Below, one piece after another: positions 61,016 to 64,000 of a stretch of DNA of 64,000 nt. Both the position numbers and the translations under genes were made by a program. The stretch covers positions 1 to 64,000 of the forward strand of contig PDSZ01000023.1 in the NCBI GenBank assembly GCA_002748705.1, written 5' to 3'. Position 1 is the first letter of the stretch; each line of letters begins with the position of its first letter. Under the pieces are notes generated by a model that had not been told where the DNA came from, did no database searches, and saw only the letters and a program-made list of their open reading frames with translations. Origin of the DNA: Candidatus Fermentibacterota bacterium. Its GTDB lineage: Bacteria > Fermentibacterota > Fermentibacteria > Fermentibacterales > Fermentibacteraceae.

Positions 61016-62646
61016 TGCCGACCTCCATCTGAATGATCCGAATAGTTAAAACTTGAGGTGTTATCGTCAAGCCCTCTTTTAACCAGAACACCTGTTGCCA
61101 TGGCAGCTGCGGCAGCTACAGGCCTTCTTCCTGTTCTGAGATAGGATTTGAGAAGAGCCCCTGCAGAAACACCGCCTCTTCTGGATATCCATCCCAGAAA
61201 AGCACACAATGCGTCATCTCCTATTCGCTGCCCCCTTTCCAGCCTGCTGGCGATTCTTGCTGTACAGGAACGATCGGCACCTACTCCCAGTTTGTCCAGA
61301 AGCATAACCACCCTTCGAAAAAGCTCGCCGTAACAGCTTCCAAGGCTCTTCTTCAGCCCGGCAGCAGCAGCGGAAGAGATTTTGTGAGGATAACCTTCAA
61401 AGAACCTTACAGCAGTAACTATGGTATCTTCGTGCTCCAGAGATGATACAGCAAGCTCTTCAAGGGCTTTCAGCATTTTGCGACTCATTTCGAAGGTATT
61501 CAGAACAGCAGGTAGCTTTTGGGAACCGTTGAGAATCATATCGGCTGCCATATCTGTACCTACTGCACAGAGCGCTTCAAAAGCAGCTTCAGCAGGCTGA
61601 TAGTCAGGTGTTCCGCAGAGTTTGAAAAGTAGTTCAGCTTCCGCTGAAAGGCCAAGCATGGAAATACCTTCAAGGGCTGCCCGTCTCTCCTCAATGGTGT
61701 TCACCCTTCTTCCGTGGGCATGGGATACTGCTGCCTTCTCAAGGATATTTGCGCCTTCTGTCCATCCTGACCTTCCTATTCCACGAAAAACAGCCCTTCT
61801 AACCCATGTTGAACAGTCGGAGGACAGAGGACCAATTACAGGGCCGGAACTGCTTCCAAGGGCAAGCACCAGCCCCTCAACAGATCTGGTGCGAACATGA
61901 GGATTCCTGTCTTTAAGGGATTCAAGCAGCAGTTCGGCGCATCTGGTGTTGCCTATATGCCCAAGAGCAAGTGCGGCGCTCTTTCTCAGGTTCCAGTGAA
62001 AGCCCTCTGTGAGTATGGAGCTGAGAACCGGTACTGCCTTCTCCTCCCGAAGTATTCCGCATGATTCGATAAGGGCTTTCATGTCCTGAACAGGAAGACC
62101 TTTTCGAACAGCCAGATCAAGTACCGGGTAAATTGGCTCAACCATCTGTTCGCCTTTTAGAAGCTTCTTCTTTCTTCCTGCAGCTGCAGCCAGTTCTTCC
62201 AGTGAAAGAATACTCTGGTCCTTTTCTACAGGAACAACAGTCACATCCAGCATTGGAAAGAAGCGGTAGCTTCCTCTCCTGTCAAAGGCCTCAATTCCAC
62301 CCTGAGCCCTGTCTCTTTTTGTATAAAAACCTGGAATGATACTTCTGAACCTGTGTCTGGCCTCTTCCACAGCAGAGAAGAAATCGCTGCCGGAACCTGC
62401 GCAGATGAAATCGTCACCGCCTATGTGACCTGTAAACCATTCACAGACCGATTCTGAAAGTATCATTGCAAGACGCCTTATGACAGCATCTCCCAGGGCA
62501 AAACCATAGTGGTCATTGAAGGGCTTGAAGTTTTCAATGTCAACATACACAGCGGTCATTTCACCACTGATTACATGTTTATTCAGATATTCAGCTATGG
62601 ATCTGTTTCCTGGAAGCCCGGTAAGGGGACTTCTGTCAGGAAACAT
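61012..62646 (-). CDS. GGDDF-domain protein fused to HEAT repeats
   Basis: The 544 residues begin with a GGDEF-like domain: SPLTGLPGNRSIAEYL, DIENFKPFNDHYGFA and GHIGGDDFICAG. The signature reads GGDDF, as in a known subfamily usually linked to CBS domains. From about residue 205 the chain is HEAT-like repeats (ALGHIGNTRCAELLLESLKD, SVEGLVLALG). Whether it makes cyclic di-GMP is uncertain. The ATG overlaps the CNNM-type gene stop by 11 bp, with GGAGA just upstream. Confidence 0.75.
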   Translation of the reverse strand: MFPDRSPLTGLPGNRSIAEYLNKHVISGEMTAVYVDIENFKPFNDHYGFALGDAVIRRLAMILSESVCEWFTGHIGGDDFICAGSGSDFFSAVEEARHRFRSIIPGFYTKRDRAQGGIEAFDRRGSYRFFPMLDVTVVPVEKDQSILSLEELAAAAGRKKKLLKGEQMVEPIYPVLDLAVRKGLPVQDMKALIESCGILREEKAVPVLSSILTEGFHWNLRKSAALALGHIGNTRCAELLLESLKDRNPHVRTRSVEGLVLALGSSSGPVIGPLSSDCSTWVRRAVFRGIGRSGWTEGANILEKAAVSHAHGRRVNTIEERRAALEGISMLGLSAEAELLFKLCGTPDYQPAEAAFEALCAVGTDMAADMILNGSQKLPAVLNTFEMSRKMLKALEELAVSSLEHEDTIVTAVRFFEGYPHKISSAAAAGLKKSLGSCYGELFRRVVMLLDKLGVGADRSCTARIASRLERGQRIGDDALCAFLGWISRRGGVSAGALLKSYLRTGRRPVAAAAAMATGVLVKRGLDDNTSSFNYSDHSDGGRQ

Positions 62647-63562
62647 CGCCAGGCTCTCCAGGGAGCATTCTTGAAAGGATCATAGCAGGTGTAACAAGCC
62701 TTGATGGCTGACCGTTCACATCCATCAGCACAGCAGCCTGGGCTCCAGACCTCCACAATTCGGGCAGTATTCGCAGAGCAGGGAAATCGCACTCGAAGTA
62801 AGGCAGACCTGTCTGAAGCCTTGTAATAGCACCGGTGCCGTCCCATCTGACCAGATCAGTTCCCCTGACTATGCCGGCAAGGGCGCTTCCCTTCTTCTCC
62901 CAGACCAGAAGAAAACCCTCTCCTGAATCGAGAAGTACGCCGACAGCTTCGTTCCTCTCTGCTGATGTTTCAACTGAAGGGCATTCATTCAAGGGTATTG
63001 AGTATTCTTCAAATGGAGCTTCGCTCATTGCCAGAACCGCAGCAGCCAGCCTGCCCTGCTCTCCGCCTGAAGAAACCAGAAGCCCTCTGACTTCTTTTCT
63101 GCTCTCAAAGAATCTGCCTCTTTTGTCCCTTCCTGCAATCAGCCCTGAAACACTGGAAGCAAGGGCAATCAGGGGAAAAAGCAGATACCGGATGATTCTG
63201 AGGGGAACAGCTGACAGAACTGCTGTGGTGTCGCTTCTGAAGAGTGAAAGCTGCTTTGGAATTACCTCAGCGAAAACAAGAAGGAAAACAGCAGTAAAGA
63301 AAGCGGAGATATACTCCCAGAGCTCTCCTCTGCCTGAACCCCATCCGTGGCCGATACTGGAGGCAAGAACAACCCCCACATTGGTTCCCACAAGGGTTGT
63401 TACAAGGTAACGGGCAGGTCTGTTGAGAAACCAGAGTGCCGGTTTTCCCCGTCTGCCTTTTGCAGCAATTCGTATTCGCCCTGCAGCTGAGAAAGCAGTT
63501 TCAGTTCCGCTGCAGAAAGCGGCAAGGGCACACGCCAGGAGATAAACAATTATTTCGCTCAT
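62636..63562 (-). CDS. CNNM/CorC-type membrane protein with CBS-like tail
   Basis: The 308-residue protein has an N-terminal DUF21 transmembrane domain: FCSGTETAFSAAGRIRIA, VGTNVGVVLASSIGHGW and FAEVIPKQLSLF. CBS-like sequence follows (FLLVWEKKGSALAGIVRGTD). The family is linked to magnesium and cobalt efflux. It abuts a second CorC-type gene (63562-64000), sharing one base, and overlaps the GGDDF gene by 11 bp. Confidence 0.8.
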   Translation of the reverse strand: MSEIIVYLLACALAAFCSGTETAFSAAGRIRIAAKGRRGKPALWFLNRPARYLVTTLVGTNVGVVLASSIGHGWGSGRGELWEYISAFFTAVFLLVFAEVIPKQLSLFRSDTTAVLSAVPLRIIRYLLFPLIALASSVSGLIAGRDKRGRFFESRKEVRGLLVSSGGEQGRLAAAVLAMSEAPFEEYSIPLNECPSVETSAERNEAVGVLLDSGEGFLLVWEKKGSALAGIVRGTDLVRWDGTGAITRLQTGLPYFECDFPALRILPELWRSGAQAAVLMDVNGQPSRLVTPAMILSRMLPGEPGDVS

Positions 63563-64000
63563 TATGACACCTCCCTTCGAACAAGTATTCTGGAAGGTGT
63601 TCTTCCGTTCATCTCAATGACTCTGAACTGATATCCCATATAGGTAATCTCATCACCTTGAACCGGCAGCTTTCCGGTGACCTCCTGAAGAAGCCCTCCG
63701 CAGGATTCGGCGTATTTAGCAGTAAGCTTCTGGTCTTCCAGCAGCACAGAGAGCAGGTCAAGGGAAAGCCAGGCTGGAACAGTAAAGCCTCCGTCACTTC
63801 GGGAAACTCCTTCAGGGAGAGGTGAACCTGGCATACCTGCAAAGAGAGCCCTTGAAAGGACATCGCTGACTGTGATTACTCCGCTCCAGTCACCATACTC
63901 GTCCACAACTGCCCCTATTCCGCCGCCGGCTTTACGGAGGCCGTCGAGAACTGTACTAAGCCTGGCTGATTCGGGAAAAAAAGGAACTTCACGAACTCTG
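63562..64000 (-). CDS. CBS/CorC_HlyC-type protein, 5' end outside the window
   Basis: The frame is open to the window edge, so the true start lies beyond 64000. The visible part has a CBS motif (VREVPFFPESARLSTVLDGL, then GAVVDEYGDWSGVITVSDV) and the CorC_HlyC end (YQFRVIEMNGRTPSRILVRR). It is probably the C terminus of a HlyC/CorC protein with DUF21 upstream of the edge, a sister to the next gene. A GTG at 63906 is only an internal codon. Confidence 0.85.
   Translation of the reverse strand, partial: RVREVPFFPESARLSTVLDGLRKAGGGIGAVVDEYGDWSGVITVSDVLSRALFAGMPGSPLPEGVSRSDGGFTVPAWLSLDLLSVLLEDQKLTAKYAESCGGLLQEVTGKLPVQGDEITYMGYQFRVIEMNGRTPSRILVRREVS

Noticed and set aside
62636..62646. A fused CBS-GGDDF protein by frameshift
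   Set aside because: The 11-bp overlap has a normal stop, ATG and ribosome site and no slippery run, so separate genes are the simpler reading.
1..64000. CRISPR array, prophage or toxin-antitoxin system
   Set aside because: I saw no regularly spaced repeats, no phage structural or integrase genes and no small toxin pair in the window.

Overview
The window is 64 kb of a bacterial chromosome with a double-membrane (diderm) cell plan. It encodes LolA-like and BamD-like proteins, SurA-type parvulins, many lipoprotein signal peptides and type IV pilus parts. A broken gene near 17.4 kb ends in a domain resembling type IX secretion C-terminal signals, which points to the FCB superphylum. The mix of secreted beta-proteins, frequent non-ATG starts and long tightly packed operons would fit a poorly cultured FCB lineage such as Fermentibacterota. 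That placement is inference; no rRNA is present to test it.

Layout. 1-1190 holds no intact gene: an unresolved stretch, a small set of inverted repeats and a decayed IS630-family transposase. From 15434 down to 1191 one long minus-strand block runs upp, M23 peptidase, mfd, a secreted parvulin-like lipoprotein, three parvulins, an S4 protein, ftsE, ftsX, yajC, def, fmt and a DUF116 protein, mostly with 4-bp overlaps. tyrS diverges from it at 15528. 16776-19409 carries a decayed secreted-protein gene, a YwbE-family gene, tpx and a zinc-ribbon/beta-propeller membrane protein; a DMT-family transporter follows on the plus strand.

34721 down to 21012 is a second minus-strand block: an HU-like protein fused to a carbohydrate-binding-like domain, ftsK, a LytR_C-type lipoprotein, a lolA-like gene, rimO, envelope lipoproteins (one BamD-like), nadD, pilT, nfeD, slipin, dapA, dapB, MEMO, AMMECR1 and a coiled-coil lipoprotein, ending at a hairpin. 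aroK (plus) converges on a compact minus operon of a B12-type radical SAM protein, aroE and a HydE/BioB-like radical SAM protein. At 38.3-41.3 kb two membrane proteins of the HD-GYP type are paired on the plus strand; the first appears to start at ATC and the second has lost its metal-binding residues.

50511 down to 41517 is a six-gene operon of prepilin-like proteins, including a 1308-residue prepilin with a large adhesin-like tail and a PilX-like protein with an FG-GAP-like region. 58723 down to 50624 holds rnpB, recJ, a DinG-type helicase, a YfiH-family gene, a TPR lipoprotein, obgE and dprA. Three tRNA genes (Val-CAC, Ile2/Met-CAT, Leu-CAA) lie at 59.5-59.8 kb. The right end encodes a PAS protein with a receiver-like tail, a GGDDF-HEAT protein and two CNNM/CorC-type proteins, the last cut by the window edge.

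Most genes are housekeeping or envelope biogenesis. The most unusual content is the HU-CBM fusion next to ftsK, the giant prepilin operon, the ATC-started HD-GYP gene with its inactive partner, the CBS/GGDDF/HEAT cluster and the radical SAM/AroE operon.
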